DNA from: Darksidea phi
Taxonomy: Eukaryota; Ascomycota; Dothideomycetes; Pleosporales; Lentitheciaceae
Reading direction: 5' to 3'
DNA length: 62,681 nucleotides
Assembly: GCA_030770425.1 (NCBI GenBank)
Contig: JASJFT010000250.1
Span: 1-62,681 of the forward strand
Below the pieces are notes generated by a model. That model had not been told where the DNA came from. It worked only from the letters and a program-made list of their open reading frames with translations, and did no database searches. A program made the position numbers and the translations under genes. Of this stretch, positions 32,323 to 42,912 are shown piece after piece (positions within the stretch are counted from its first letter, which is position 1; each line of letters starts with the position of its first letter).

Positions 32323-33788
32323 ATGTTTTCTCGTCCTCATATATTCTTGCGGGTGCGAACGCCGGTCTTGAATAGATCTCGCCTTATTTCATTCTCCTTG
32401 TGTCGCGCAGGCCGCGTTACATCGCGCTCCATGTCATCCTCGGCCACTCCGTTTGAAGAAGAGAGGGAGGTGGGCTTCGAAAAGTTCTACCCGATGACCT
32501 TGGGCGAAGTTATCGATGAAAGGTATAAGGTCGTGGCAAAACTTGGCTTCGGATCAGCAAGTACGATATGGTGCTGTCGTAACCTAGCGTGAGTGAAACT
32601 CAGGCGCGAGGTGGAGCCTAGCATTGATCAGATATACCAGCACAAATAAATATGCCGCACTGAAAATTTACGCCCATGATTTGGTTGCAGAAGATGAGAT
32701 TGACAACGAAACTGCCATCTACAAACATATCAGCACCGCGGGGAACCCCGACCATCCTGGCAAGATGTATGTTCGCACCATTCAGGATTCCTTCTTCGTC
32801 ACGAGCAGAGCAGGGAATTCCCATCAATGTTTAGTTCACGAGGTCCTTTCCAACGACATATTGAGCCTCCGGTATACTCGCCCAGATCGTAAACTGCCCG
32901 AGACAATGCTCAAGCAAATTTTGATCCATTTGCTGCTCGCACTAGATTTCTTGCATAGCGAGTGCCATATCATTCACACAGGTCAGGTCGCTCCTCTCAC
33001 TATGCTTTGGAAAACATTGACATAGTGCCAGATATAAAAGAAGAGAATATTTTGCTGAGTTTAGTCGATCCATCGATCGTGGAACAGCGGGAAACAAAAG
33101 AAATCGCGGCATCGAGCCTCTACAAAAGTGTCAATGGGTACAATCTCTACAAAAGCGCAAAATTCGGTATTCCAATAAGGTTTGGCCGCCCGATCCTGTG
33201 TGACTTCTCCCTCGCTCGGAACGGACGGGTCAAGCACTGCCACGATATCCAGCCGGATCCCTACCGGGCTCCCGAAGTGATTCTAGAGATGCCCTGGGGC
33301 TATGCCGTGGATATATGGAATGTCGGAGTTATGGTGCGAGATTTCTGCATGTGGCTAATAGCACGAAACTGATGAGAGCTTCTAGGTCTGGGACATGTTT
33401 GAGAACAGACGCATGTTCGATGGGCTTGACCCTGAGACTGGCAACTATGGGAACCGCTTCCACCTTGCTAGTATAGTTGGTCTTTTGGGTCCTCCTCCCC
33501 TCGAGTTCCTCCAGCGAAGCGAGTGCAGCTCCGTTTACTTCGATGACAGAGGTAAGTACTTGATTCCAAAGATGTGCATCCGCCAACCTAATATCGACAG
33601 GTAACTGGAAGTGTCTGAATTCTGTCCTATCAGTGTCTTGGGAAGATTCCGTGAGGAATCTTGAAGTTTCCAATAAGAAAGGCTTCCTCGACTTTGTCCG
33701 CAAAATGGTCAGGTGGACGCCAGAATCGAGAGCGTCACCCTCTGAGCTATTAGAAGACCCTTGGCTTCTTGGAGATGTGGAGGAGTAG
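32323..33788 (+). CDS. SRPK-like protein kinase with altered DFG, five exons
   Basis: Exons 32323-32588, 32641-32981, 33032-33333, 33386-33551 and 33601-33788 total 1263 nt (420 aa); introns are 49-52 bp with GTGAGT, GTCAGG, GTGCGA and GTAAGT donors. The ATG is 32323 ([20 protein letters not shown]), a basic leader like a mitochondrial presequence. Motifs are [10 protein letters not shown] (~75), ALKIYA (~96), [13 protein letters not shown] (~200), CDFSLAR (~259), PYRAPEVIL, and [22 protein letters not shown] is replaced by DFS; the catalytic Asp, the Asn and the metal-binding Asp remain, so activity is possible but uncertain. Spliced ends [13 protein letters not shown], a normal kinase tail. 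Confidence 0.88.
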
Positions 33789-34678
33789 CTGAAATCGGGC
33801 ACAATAATTAGCAGCTTGAGCTGTAGCTGAACAACCCTGAGCTCGCCATGAGGCAACATGAGCCAGCGTGATTGCGCCTGATTTGCTCCCGAGCAACATG
33901 AAGAGGGTTTGAAATTGGGCCCCAATCAGCTCGTGGGGATGTGAGGTGTCCAAGGACGGACTGGTACCAGTTTCGGGTAACAAGCTTCCATGGCTTAGCT
34001 CTTCGCCCCTTGTGCCGGCAATATTTTCTTTCATCTACAGTCCTTAAGATTACTCGAATAGTCAAATACACACATGCAGCTGGTAAATGATCGTTGTAAT
34101 TTTCGCGCATGAACGTGGTACGGACTAAACATTCATCTAAATAGATAAAGCATAGTTTAGAGGGTTCTAAGTATCTAATTTTATCCATATCTCGAGTTGC
34201 AAAGAGAGTCTACATGGATAGACTCTCAGCTCACTGAACCATTGGGTGATCTATCCGCTTAAAAGACACCAAAAAAAGTCGTAATAACCAGAACTTTGTA
34301 GAATGAAGATTCTGGTTTGAAGATAGTGACGAAAGGCACACTTGTACTTATGCTTGTTGATACATCGCCATAAAGATTAGTTTGGGGCGCTGTCGGGATA
34401 CTCTTAATCTACTGCAAGTTTATCTTACGGATAACACCGCTCCTTTCACAAATACAAAACATTTTACTCCTCTAAGTCAGTGATCAGCATAAATAGTAGC
34501 ACGGCTTGGCTATCCTCAAGCAGGGAGTTGTGCTGCGCGAGCATGCTTCTGCATTTCCAGGTCATCCTCACAACCTAGCTTTAGTCTAAGTAGGGTTGGA
34601 CCATGACTTGTTTCTAAATAATCTGATTTTCTGAAGCACACACTACCTAACTGAGATCATGGGGGTCTCGCAATGGCT
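33789..34678. other. Gap, AT-rich
   Basis: The minus frames at 33329-34188 lie opposite the kinase 3' end or are short and motif-free. No gene seen. Confidence 0.4.
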
Positions 34679-35563
34679 TTACGAACGCTTGTTGTGTGGC
34701 GTGGAATAGCGCAGTTTGACCGCGCCCTCCGACCGACCCGGAAAGCGAGAAACTATCTGATGCCAGTCCATGTCCATCTTATCCTTGTACGAGAGTAAAC
34801 GTGCTTCATCCGACGGCGCCCAACGTACATGCGTCCTCCGCTTGCTATTACCAGCATGAGTTCTGCATTCGCCTGGGTCTTCCTCGCCATTCTCGGACTC
34901 TTCGTCGTCTAGGTGATCAGTGTTATGACTGACAGCATTACTGAAGAGATCGCTCGCCTGGTCTATATTGAGCAGCGTCGGGCTTTTGCGGGTACATGCG
35001 CCGGGCTCGCCATGGTCATATCGATATCCCAGTAGCATCCATGAATTCGGCGACAGCTGCACCATGCGAAAAACTTCGCCTTCACCACCGAGGAGCCTGT
35101 GATCTAGGGCTATCAGGTCGAGAGATGCATTCGAATCGCTGCGATGCACGGTTACCGCCACCATCGACGAGCCCTTTGGCATGTGATAATGGGCGATATC
35201 GGTTATCTGATAAGCAATGTTGGTGCCAGATCTATAGTGGCTGCTGGTTCCCCTTCCCGTCTTCGGATCCCGAGGGGATGTTTGTGCGGAGCAAGACCGA
35301 GTCGCGCTATCCGTTCTGGACCTAGACAGCTGACAGGATTGAGATGGCGTTGTGTCTCGCGATATTCCCATAGGCATTGTGCTATGGCCTCGTCGTCTAG
35401 GAGCAGTCTGTGATAAACCGCGCCCCGTCTCCCGCACTGGACGATCGCTGCGTTTCCTCCGTCGAGAGGTTCTCACTGAGGGTCTACCGGACACCTCGCC
35501 GACCTGACCGAGCCCATTCTCGTGGCTTCCCTTAGAAGTATCAGCACCGTCACCTCCGTTCAT
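34679..35563 (-). CDS. SANT/Myb-domain protein (possibly the 3' part of a longer gene)
   Basis: One open frame of 294 codons from ATG 35563. The N-terminal half is disordered and basic (RTSRRRKRSDRP). A folded-looking middle (VAVTVHRSDSNASLDLIALD, VQLSPNSWMLLGYRYDHG) follows. After an acidic linker, the last ~55 residues form a SANT/Myb-like helix set (RWAPSDEARLLSYKDKMDMD, WHQIVSRFPGRSEGAVKLRY). A nuclear chromatin or DNA-binding role is likely for such domains. Another coding-like minus-strand unit ends 190 bp upstream (35750), and the DNA between keeps an open frame (ASKPSSKSVDNGSQGYRAGS), so the two may be one spliced gene. Confidence 0.7.
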   Translation of the reverse strand: MNGGDGADTSKGSHENGLGQVGEVSGRPSVRTSRRRKRSDRPVRETGRGLSQTAPRRRGHSTMPMGISRDTTPSQSCQLSRSRTDSATRSCSAQTSPRDPKTGRGTSSHYRSGTNIAYQITDIAHYHMPKGSSMVAVTVHRSDSNASLDLIALDHRLLGGEGEVFRMVQLSPNSWMLLGYRYDHGEPGACTRKSPTLLNIDQASDLFSNAVSHNTDHLDDEESENGEEDPGECRTHAGNSKRRTHVRWAPSDEARLLSYKDKMDMDWHQIVSRFPGRSEGAVKLRYSTPHNKRS

Positions 35564-35749
35564 TTCGCTCTCTACCCCTTAAGAGGGACGGGCTGTCTTG
35601 TGGAAGAGAGCACCTCCTAGAATGTCCCCTGAGCATGCGCGCCATTATTGTGACTCTCTTCATCGACGTCGTTTAATGACGGGCCTGGGCTTCCGGCTCG
35701 ATAGCCTTGGCTGCCATTATCAACAGATTTGGAACTAGGCTTGCTGGCT

Positions 35750-36794
35750 CTAGAGGGACGGAGGTCTGGGGCTGCTGGGGATCGGCGAAGGCGTTGGCTT
35801 GGGTGTGGGCACGTCGAGTATAAGGCTCTCTACTCGTCGCTCGGATAGCCTTAGCCGCTTCGCTAGACGAGTGTCTTCTGGCTCCGAGTCTGGCGTGAAG
35901 CCCGGTGCTTCTGCCGAGGAGAATATCGTTTCAATAGTTAAGCAGTGTGTTCGTTTGCGTGTTGATAGTGATCTGCTTGTCACGCTGTCGTCGTCATCGT
36001 TAATGAGTAGTGGTTCGTCCTCCGCCACAGATGGCTCTTCTGAAGACGTCAAAATGGGCACTTTACCCCGTGCTGGAACTCTACTCACTGTAACGAACAC
36101 CCTCCATACCCTCCTCAGATGCCGCACCGAGATCACCAACACGTTCGGAACGGTATCGTTCGGTTCTAGCCGCAAGGTGACCGCTCCCTAGAGAGTCTGA
36201 TCCTCCGTCGCTAAGCTCGACTTGCGTTGTATTGTGATTCTCTTCGGCATTCTCTTCAGCCACGTTGCTGTCCAAAATCAATGGAAATTCTATCACCAGT
36301 TAGTAATCTGGCACAGCGATCCACTTGTATGCGTACCTAGATTGGTTCCGTCCAATAACCCCCTCAAAGCCGAGTTGGTCTTGGCGACATTTGCGGCATC
36401 ACTCGCTGCCCCTCCGCCAGGCGATTTCCAGCCAGACTCGTGATGCCCTGGCTTCTCCGGTTTGGAGGCGGCACTGGGACCGCTGACCACATCTACACCC
36501 ATGTTAGTTCAGTTCTTAGCCTGCAACGAGCAGTAGGCGGATTATACCATAGCCTAGCGAATCAGAAGTGTCTGCAGCTCCAAGGAGAGTAGGTACCCCC
36601 GGGTCAAGAGTGCACGATGCATTCAAATCCGGCATTGGAAAATCTTCGATATCGAACCAGTTCCTATCGTCTTGAGGTGAGCTGGCTTCTAAACGGCTAT
36701 GCTTCGCCGGCTTAACCGTAGACTTCGATGCAGCCTTGGATTTGGGCCTAGGATTGGGCGCGGGCGCTCGAGGAACGTATGGAACAATTTTCAT
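35750..36794 (-). CDS. Disordered protein with probable introns; perhaps the 5' part of the SANT gene
   Basis: Minus strand from ATG 36794 (MKIVPYVPRAPAPNPRPKSK). Exon 1 (to about 36549) contains NWFDIEDFPMPDLNASCTLD. It joins via GTATAA...GTGTAG to DVVSGPSAASKPEKPGHHES, which joins via GTACGC...GATAG to EFPLILDSNVAEENAEENHN. A further join near 36130-36090 leads to PARGKVPILTSSEEPSVAED and DTRLAKRLRLSERRVESLIL, ending at TAG 35750. Ser/Pro/Glu-rich with no folded domain. The KRLRLSER segment could be a nuclear signal. Frame-consistent joins argue for a gene; the exact 3' structure is unsettled. Confidence 0.45.
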
Positions 36795-37178
36795 AGTAAG
36801 CGGAGGGCAGATAAAAGCGTGCTACAAGAGGAAGCCATATCGGTGTGGCGATCCGGTGGCTTCTCTATCCTTGAGGAGTTTGAAAAAAAAGTAGCACCCT
36901 CGCCAGACAGAATGCCGCTCTATATATGTTGCGGTCGACACTGGCGCCTGAGAACGAAGAGTCTGCATAAATGCCGCATTCATCGCGGAAATCGCTGTGG
37001 CGGCCTCAACGCATCAAAGGGTCTGCCTCGCTCAGGTTGCTCCCTGCCGGTACCTCGAACTGGGTTGCGGGGATCGTCGGCAAATCTTCTAAGGATGTTG
37101 CAGCGGCGGTAGGCGGGAGATGGACCGCAGTTAGAAGATAGATCGGGGCGATCAACGAGATGCGGGTTGTAATCAATA

Positions 37179-37361
37179 TCATAGCCCACTGTACCGTACG
37201 AGCTCTCGCTCGAGCTCTGATAGTAAGGAGTAAATGTCTTCAGGTATCTGAGGAATAATGCGATCGATCATAGAAGACCACACAGGATTCCTGGCCCGAG
37301 ATTTTGCTTCGAAGTATTCTCGTTCGCGTATACTGAACCCTGAAACTCCCATGTCCATGAC
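37179..37361 (-). CDS. Short open frame, possible first exon
   Basis: ATG 37361 (MDMGVSGFSIREREYFEAKS) runs to a stop at 37179 and is helical and charged (IPEDIYSLLSELERELVRYS). An overlapping frame continues with DIDYNPHLVDRPDLSSN to about 36980. It could be an upstream exon of the disordered/SANT gene or a separate small protein. Not recognised. Confidence 0.3.
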   Translation of the reverse strand, partial: VMDMGVSGFSIREREYFEAKSRARNPVWSSMIDRIIPQIPEDIYSLLSELERELVRYSGL

Positions 37362-37370
37362 GGCAACCAC

Positions 37371-38154
37371 GTTGACGACATAGTATCTTCGTTTCGGTGC
37401 TACTTGCCCTCTCCTGGATTATCTCAACTTACAGACGAACGCCAGAGGCTTATTATATGTTAGAAGACGGGGTGGTTACTTCGAATACCGTATTTCCAGA
37501 TGGAAGTCCACGTCCATATGAATCCCTTGAAGATCAGATGATTCGTTGGACATGAATGCAAGACAAGGGGTAGCTTGAAGCCGGCAGGGCGAGAGGCGGG
37601 AGGTTCCTTCGCAACAGCTCGGTTTGCAATAATGCGAGCCCAAATCGATGGCCTGCGGTAGTCAATCGGTCTGCAAGCCCCTTGATCAATCATAGCACTG
37701 CTTCCATCTCATCACATCCCCAGGACCAAAGCTAGTAGCGCCCACTGTATGTCCAGCATGCATGCAGGCCGTAAACACTCCAGGATTATGCTTTTGCGAC
37801 TTGACTCCTTCGGGCCTTGACGCATGCAATATCGATAATGGAATACCTGCACAAGGGGGATGCCGCTGTTGCTTCTGCAGACACGCTCCACAGTGCTAGG
37901 ATGTGTGGATCGAGGGAGTAGTATGGTATGGCGTATAAGACAAGGGACGAGAAGAGGCGTATAAAGTCAACGGTCAAACCGAGTTTTTCGTCTTCTATCT
38001 TAAAGCCACTCCTCGATAAACATATCTTGCAAAGATCAGCCGCCTGTCACGCATCTTTTGACTACGTCAAGCTCATCTTCCGTCATCTCTATTGGCGCAG
38101 AGACTTTCGACCATTTTCCACACCTCAACGGTATTACCAGCATCGCCGCCCATC
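37371..38154. other. Gap without a supported gene
   Basis: Only short frames; several minus-strand ones end at once. Bases 37980-38154 may hold the 5' UTR of the small frame at 38155. Confidence 0.35.
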
Positions 38155-38352
38155 ATGACGAGTCGCCCGTCGAATCTTCCCACCGGCTCAGGCAATACTG
38201 CTTCAACAGGCCGGGGAAACACCAATGGAGGGGTGAACGGTGGCAATCGCCAAACTGGGGGCAGCGCTTCCGACGGCACTTCGGATAGGCAGCAAGTGGC
38301 CGCGGTTTCTACGGGCTCTTTGCAGTCGACAGGCGCCTCTGAAACGCAATAA
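38155..38352 (+). CDS. Small Ser/Gly/Asn-rich open frame
   Basis: 65 codons from ATG 38155 (MTSRPSNLPTGSGNTASTGR), ending SLQSTGASETQ. Low complexity, no Cys, no signal peptide. Coding is uncertain; it lies convergent to the PD-(D/E)XK-type gene. Confidence 0.3.
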   Translation: MTSRPSNLPTGSGNTASTGRGNTNGGVNGGNRQTGGSASDGTSDRQQVAAVSTGSLQSTGASETQ

Positions 38353-38454
38353 ATAAATCTCGAAGGTTTATCTGAATATCCTGCGACGGATGGAAATGCC
38401 GGTGGTTTTAATAGTTAATTATTTTGAAAATATCCCACAAAAATTGGGATGGTA

Positions 38455-40189
38455 TCAACTCGATCCATCCTCACACTCCACCTCGTCAACCCCTAAAATC
38501 TTATCCCACCACTTCCGGAAATCTCCGTCGATCCATGCCCTCAGCACCTTCAAGCTCTTTACTAGCCGATAGGTCTGCACCGTATTCGCCGTGTTGCCTA
38601 GGGCAATGGAATGGAAGATCTGGATGTGCGAGGCGGGTTTCCGGATGTCTGAACTCGACGTGTCGGGAGAGTTAGAGACCCGCCCGAAGAAGAGTGACCA
38701 CGATTCGGACTGGACATCTAGGAGGGGAAACACAATTTGTGAGAGAAGGTCTGTGGGATCCGGGCTGACAGCGTCAATGGTGGGAGTCGGAGTTGGTTGC
38801 TGCGTCTGCGACTGCGAAATTTTACAGCCCTTTCCTCGACTTTTCCGTCGTCCCCTTCCGCCAGTTTCCGATCTGGCTTCCCTCTTTGCTCCATGTTTGT
38901 TCGCCTTCAGCACAGCAACCTGCTGGATCAGCGCTTCGATCCGGGCTACCTGTGCCGCGACACACACGCCCAGCTGCACCTTCGCTTCCTCCACAGTCCG
39001 ACTCTCGGTTTTGGTCTCGATTGATACGGCTATAGGTCGGGTCCGCAGACCCTCATAGCTAACGTGGTTGATGGACTCGGACGACATGCCAATGAGAGAT
39101 AAGATGGCATCGTGAGCAGGACCCGAGAGCTCGAGGAACATGGCGTAATCGACGATGTTGCCAGTAGTGAGACCGGGGGAATGCGTGGGCCGGAATTCAG
39201 ACGTGATTCTTGCAGCAGTTCTGCACAGTAGTGACTTAGTCAGCAAAGCTCGAGTCGAGGCAGCAGACTAGAACTTACACATTCCGAAATCCAACACTGA
39301 CCTCATCATTCCCCAGCGCCAGCTCCAAGACCTTTGTGTGCACGCGATTGTTCCACTCGCTCTCGTGGTCCCGATTCTCCGCACAACGATGCGACAGCGC
39401 ATTGATGGTCTGTACGGTGCGCAGCTCGCACAGCAGCTCCTCCATTGGCCGGTCATCTGATTAGTCCAATAAGTGGGGCTTGATCCTCTCGATGCCCGCC
39501 TCCGCTAGCTGTGCTTTCAACCTCGCAGCGAACACAGGGCCGTCGGACACGTCTTCCAGTGTCTCCAAGAGCGTAAGCCCCACAGTCCCGAGTTGCACGC
39601 GCCGGGAAGCTGCCGTATTCGCCAGGTTTGTGTATATGACGCCGTTTCCAACATTCCACAATGAAGTGACCTTCTTGGGGCTTGCCGAGCGGGCGGAGGA
39701 CGCCGACCGCGACTGCGACTGCGGGAGCGATCGCAAAGGCGACCGGGCCTGGAGCGCGTCGTCGTTCCTATCGAGTTCATCTGCGATGGTGGCAAGACTC
39801 TCTCTATACGAGAGGTAGGGGATAGGATGTGTGTAGTGGTTGCGTAGCCGGGGCGTGAGCTCATCGAGCTCGTCGAGGGAGTCTGCGTCTGGCGAGTACG
39901 CGTCGACGGGGAATTGGCGCTTTTGGGGCGAGGGTGTGCGTATGCGCTTCTTCTCCATGGTCTTGAGCATGCCTGGATATTCTTTTTTGTGTGATGACGA
40001 TACGAGTTTGTTTTGGTCGTTAGCGGCCATCTCGGCCAGCACGAGATGGCGTGTCTTGCGCGGGTGCGGGCTCTCGCAATGGTTATATCGCGCGCGCTTG
40101 CGGGTGGGCAGAGGAGGAGGAGGACACCAACGAGAGCACGCAGGAGATTTGAGTTCGCAAATCCACGCAGCGACAGTGACGGCATGCAT
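38455..40189 (-). pseudogene. PD-(D/E)XK-type fungal protein with one in-frame stop
   Basis: Minus strand. Exon 1 40189-39279 and exon 2 39220-38455 (intron 58 bp, GTAAGT..GCAG) total 1677 nt and stay in one frame, except for a TAA at 39461-39463. The N-terminus starts MHAVTVAAWICELKSPACSR, then a basic Pro-rich leader. The family-typical block after the stop reads DDRPMEELLCELRTVQTINA, ENRDHESEWNNRVHTKVLEL and GFRNVTAARITSE. Exon 2 has GNIVDYAMFLEL, then INHVSYEGLRTRPIAVSIET and K (the ExK-like core), and a C-terminal WIDGDFRKWWDKIL. Such proteins are read as PD-(D/E)XK nuclease-like. TAA could be CAA changed by C-to-T at CpA. Alternatively a cryptic intron ending ATCAG at the stop is used, but I found no in-phase GT donor. 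Confidence 0.7.
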
Positions 40190-40198
40190 TGAGGGCAT

Positions 40199-40581
40199 AC
40201 AGTGTGGGGATGGAGGGTCGAATCGATGCCGTAGCTTCCAGGGTTCGACTGGCCCAGCGACGACGGATTAGCGGCTTGGCATCAAACGTCCAACCATGTA
40301 GCCTTCACTAGCCTTTTGCCCCACCTCACAACCACAACCTCTACTCATGATTACGGCAGTTCTGTACCGAATTACTCCCACAGCAGAAGCTGAAGAACTG
40401 GAACTGATGTTATACCCGGGTCGGATTCGCGACATACGACGCTATCCATCACTATCTCCGCATGTGAGCTCCCCGCGCTCTGCCAGCGCATTGCATGCGT
40501 GCAGGTGTGCGTACAGGTGTTGGTGAACTGGGGCGCCCGAAAGTCGAACAACCCCGCACCCCGCATTGATTGGACCAAATT
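40199..40581. other. Gap upstream of the PD-(D/E)XK-type gene
   Basis: Promoter of the minus-strand gene to the left and 3' flank of the minus-strand kinase to the right. No gene seen. Confidence 0.4.
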
Positions 40582-41823
40582 CTAACAAGATGGCTCTGAA
40601 CATTGTGAAAGACGGGAAATTATACCATCAAGGGAAATTCGTGAAGAGGGGTCGTTTCTAGTAGCAGCTAAAGCAACGTCGCTGAGTCGAAACCCTTCAA
40701 GCCTGTCGCAGGAAGCTTGCGCCATTTTGTGGAATAGTTTGCCAAGAGCCCAGACATCGTTCCGCACTCGCGAGTCCATGCTTTCAGATAGCGGCTCTGA
40801 TATACAAAGCATCTCAGGCGCTAACCATGCGCGAGTTGTACCCCCGATACCACTGATATCAGTCAGAATGGCATTGTGCTCTGCGCTGATGAGAATGTTC
40901 GATGGTTTGAGGTCCATGTGGGTTATCCCACGCTGATGGAGGTGGCCGAGTGCTTGGGCAATGTGCAATGCCCATTTTTGCCATAGTGAGATAGTTTGGT
41001 GATTCGACTGTGCGGCATCCCGAAGTGCAGCCTCTAGCGTGCCGTTGGAATGATACTCGAGAAGGATTGCCCTTAGGGTTGAGCTCTTTCTCTTTATGGA
41101 TCCAGTCATTGTGGTGTCGGGCTGCGTGGTTTGATATGGGTTTTGGGAGACGACGGCGGCAACTAGCTGCACTATGCCTGTCAGACCTTGACATAGTTGT
41201 AGGTTTTGAAGTTCTTGATACAGTACTTGACTGTCTCGGGGCGTGTACAGAGGCTTCTCAACTTCCTTGAAGACAAGCGGCATATTGCCACTGATGAGCT
41301 GCACTTCATGTACGCCGTCGCTAAGTTCGCGTTTCTTTTTAATTTCCGAGAAGGGTGTCGTAAGATAAACGTCTGAATCAATGGTTGGAAAGTGGACATG
41401 ATATTGGTCTTCCCGAAGGCAGAGTCGCAATTTGGTGTGAAGGGGATAATACTCGCTGCCCGGGTCTGGGATGATCCTCAATGGTAAGAAAATCTCAGGA
41501 AAGGCGAAATCCATCTGATACGGCGAAGGGGTGGTGTCATTGTCGCGCCTGATAAGCAACTCTGTCACCTTGTCATCCAAGAGCTCTAGACGGCTGAAAT
41601 CGAGACAAAAGCAAAGATTCGCAAGATCTTGGCGCCGTATTTTCTTTTCCACACGAGCCAACCTATCTGAGTGCAGTGAACCCTCGAAGGCAACTGTTAC
41701 ATGCCACTTTGAGCTGCCTAGTTGCACGATAGCCGGTAACCAACGTTTTCGAGGCTCTTGATCGGGCGTCCATTTCATCTCCGTAGTCGCGGGATTTGCA
41801 TTGAACGGTCCATGGCCCATCAT
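40582..41823 (-). CDS. Protein kinase with long N-terminal region and DIS in place of DFG
   Basis: Intronless, 413 residues from ATG 41823 (MMGHGPFNANPATTEMKWTP); a second ATG follows at once. The first ~160 residues form a beta-rich region without known family (FPEIFLPLRIIPDPGSEYYP). The kinase N-lobe includes MPLVFKEVEKPLY with the Lys. The hinge is ILLEYHSNGTLEAAL, the catalytic loop GITHMDLKPSNILI (~304) and the metal-binding motif LTDISGIGG (~322), then WLAPEML and DVWALGKLF. DFG is DIS, with Asp kept and Gly lost. The same N-terminal layout recurs in the kinase at 47170-48696, so the two are probably related. Confidence 0.85.
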   Translation of the reverse strand: MMGHGPFNANPATTEMKWTPDQEPRKRWLPAIVQLGSSKWHVTVAFEGSLHSDRLARVEKKIRRQDLANLCFCLDFSRLELLDDKVTELLIRRDNDTTPSPYQMDFAFPEIFLPLRIIPDPGSEYYPLHTKLRLCLREDQYHVHFPTIDSDVYLTTPFSEIKKKRELSDGVHEVQLISGNMPLVFKEVEKPLYTPRDSQVLYQELQNLQLCQGLTGIVQLVAAVVSQNPYQTTQPDTTMTGSIKRKSSTLRAILLEYHSNGTLEAALRDAAQSNHQTISLWQKWALHIAQALGHLHQRGITHMDLKPSNILISAEHNAILTDISGIGGTTRAWLAPEMLCISEPLSESMDSRVRNDVWALGKLFHKMAQASCDRLEGFRLSDVALAATRNDPSSRISLDGIISRLSQCSEPSC

Positions 41824-41918
41824 CTGTAGTCGTAGTTGCAGGTACCATAGGCGGCATGCTCAATAGCTTTTCGAAGGTGGAGGAGGCGGAAATGCGTTAT
41901 CGCGGTAATACGGGCGAA

Positions 41919-42083
41919 GACGATAAATACGAGGTAGAGAAGATCCTTAATACTTATATTAATCGCGGAAAGCTATAGTACCGTATTAAATAGCTTGAAT
42001 ATAAGGACGATCTAGAGTAGTAAGGTACATCTAACTTTAAAAATAGCCCGTACAAGCTCTATAAATTCTATATAGAGAGGTGG
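41919..42083 (+). pseudogene. Chromodomain relic of a Gypsy-type retrotransposon, RIP-damaged
   Basis: The frame reads DDKYEVEKILNTYINRGKL, stop, YRIK, stop, LEYKDDLE, stop, stop, GTSNFKNSPYKLYKFYIERW. This is a chromodomain (EVEKIL...GKLQYRVKW.GY.DD.EWYP..NFKNSP), in which Gln, Trp, Trp and Tyr positions have become TAG, TAG, TAG and TAA. The surrounding 41880-42110 is AT-shifted. No other part of the element is visible. Confidence 0.8.
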
Positions 42084-42912
42084 GTACAGTATTAGGAGGA
42101 GGACTAAGATGGGACGATCATTCTGTCTGAGAGATGGCACGCAGAAGGCGGAACAGCGTAAGGATTGGTAGACTCCCGTCGCAGACTCAGGGTTGTTCCG
42201 CCTCCCTCAAAGCGCAGCCAGCCAAAGAATACTGTCACGGGTGTCTGTATAACAGAGCGCTTCAGGACTCCGTTTGATGAGGAGATTCCCTAAAAGCAAC
42301 GGTTAACGCGGTGATACCGAGGAAATGGGGAAATGCTTGATCAAACCTGGTCCCTAGGTGGCCTGTGCTGGGGACTCTCTCTGTATATATAGCTAGATAC
42401 TCAGCTTGTGTAGAAATCAAAGCAATCAACTTCCCAAACTGCGTAGCACGTGACAAATACTCGTCTGTATGGGCAGCTAGAAGTTATGTTATTATCCCAG
42501 GAATCAGTTAGTCAGCTTAGCGTACTAATTTCCTTTTAGGCTTAGAGCCGGGCGGATTAACATCTGTACCTCCCACTACCTTCCTCACCACTAGGCGTAT
42601 CCTGTCCACCGCCTTACCGCCTTTTCCCTACAACGTCACCGCTCGCGCATACTCTCAATCTACTCACACCTTCTCCACTTCTTCCCGCAACCACTTGTTC
42701 TTGGATATGCTCCTCGTCGCCGAAATCAGGCACACCATATAGTCGTCGAACGCAAACGAAGAAAGAATCTCATCGACGAATCCTTAAACACCTCGATACA
42801 AGCACTTGGCTGATTGGTGGCGGCACCGGCTCCCACATTTATCTACCGCCCAACATGTTTTGGTACATAGCATGCATTTTCTGTCCAAGGCTAAGCTAAT
42901 GTCTTTAGTCCT
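42084..42912. other. Gap after the retroelement relic
   Basis: No supported gene. Contains the promoter of the next plus-strand gene near its right end. Confidence 0.4.

Noticed and set aside
35799..36191. Plus-strand 130-codon frame
   Set aside because: Shadow of the minus-strand Ser/Pro/Glu-rich exon, whose joins are consistent.
38591..39058. Plus-strand 155-codon frame
   Set aside because: Opposite exon 2 of the PD-(D/E)XK-type gene, which carries the family motifs.
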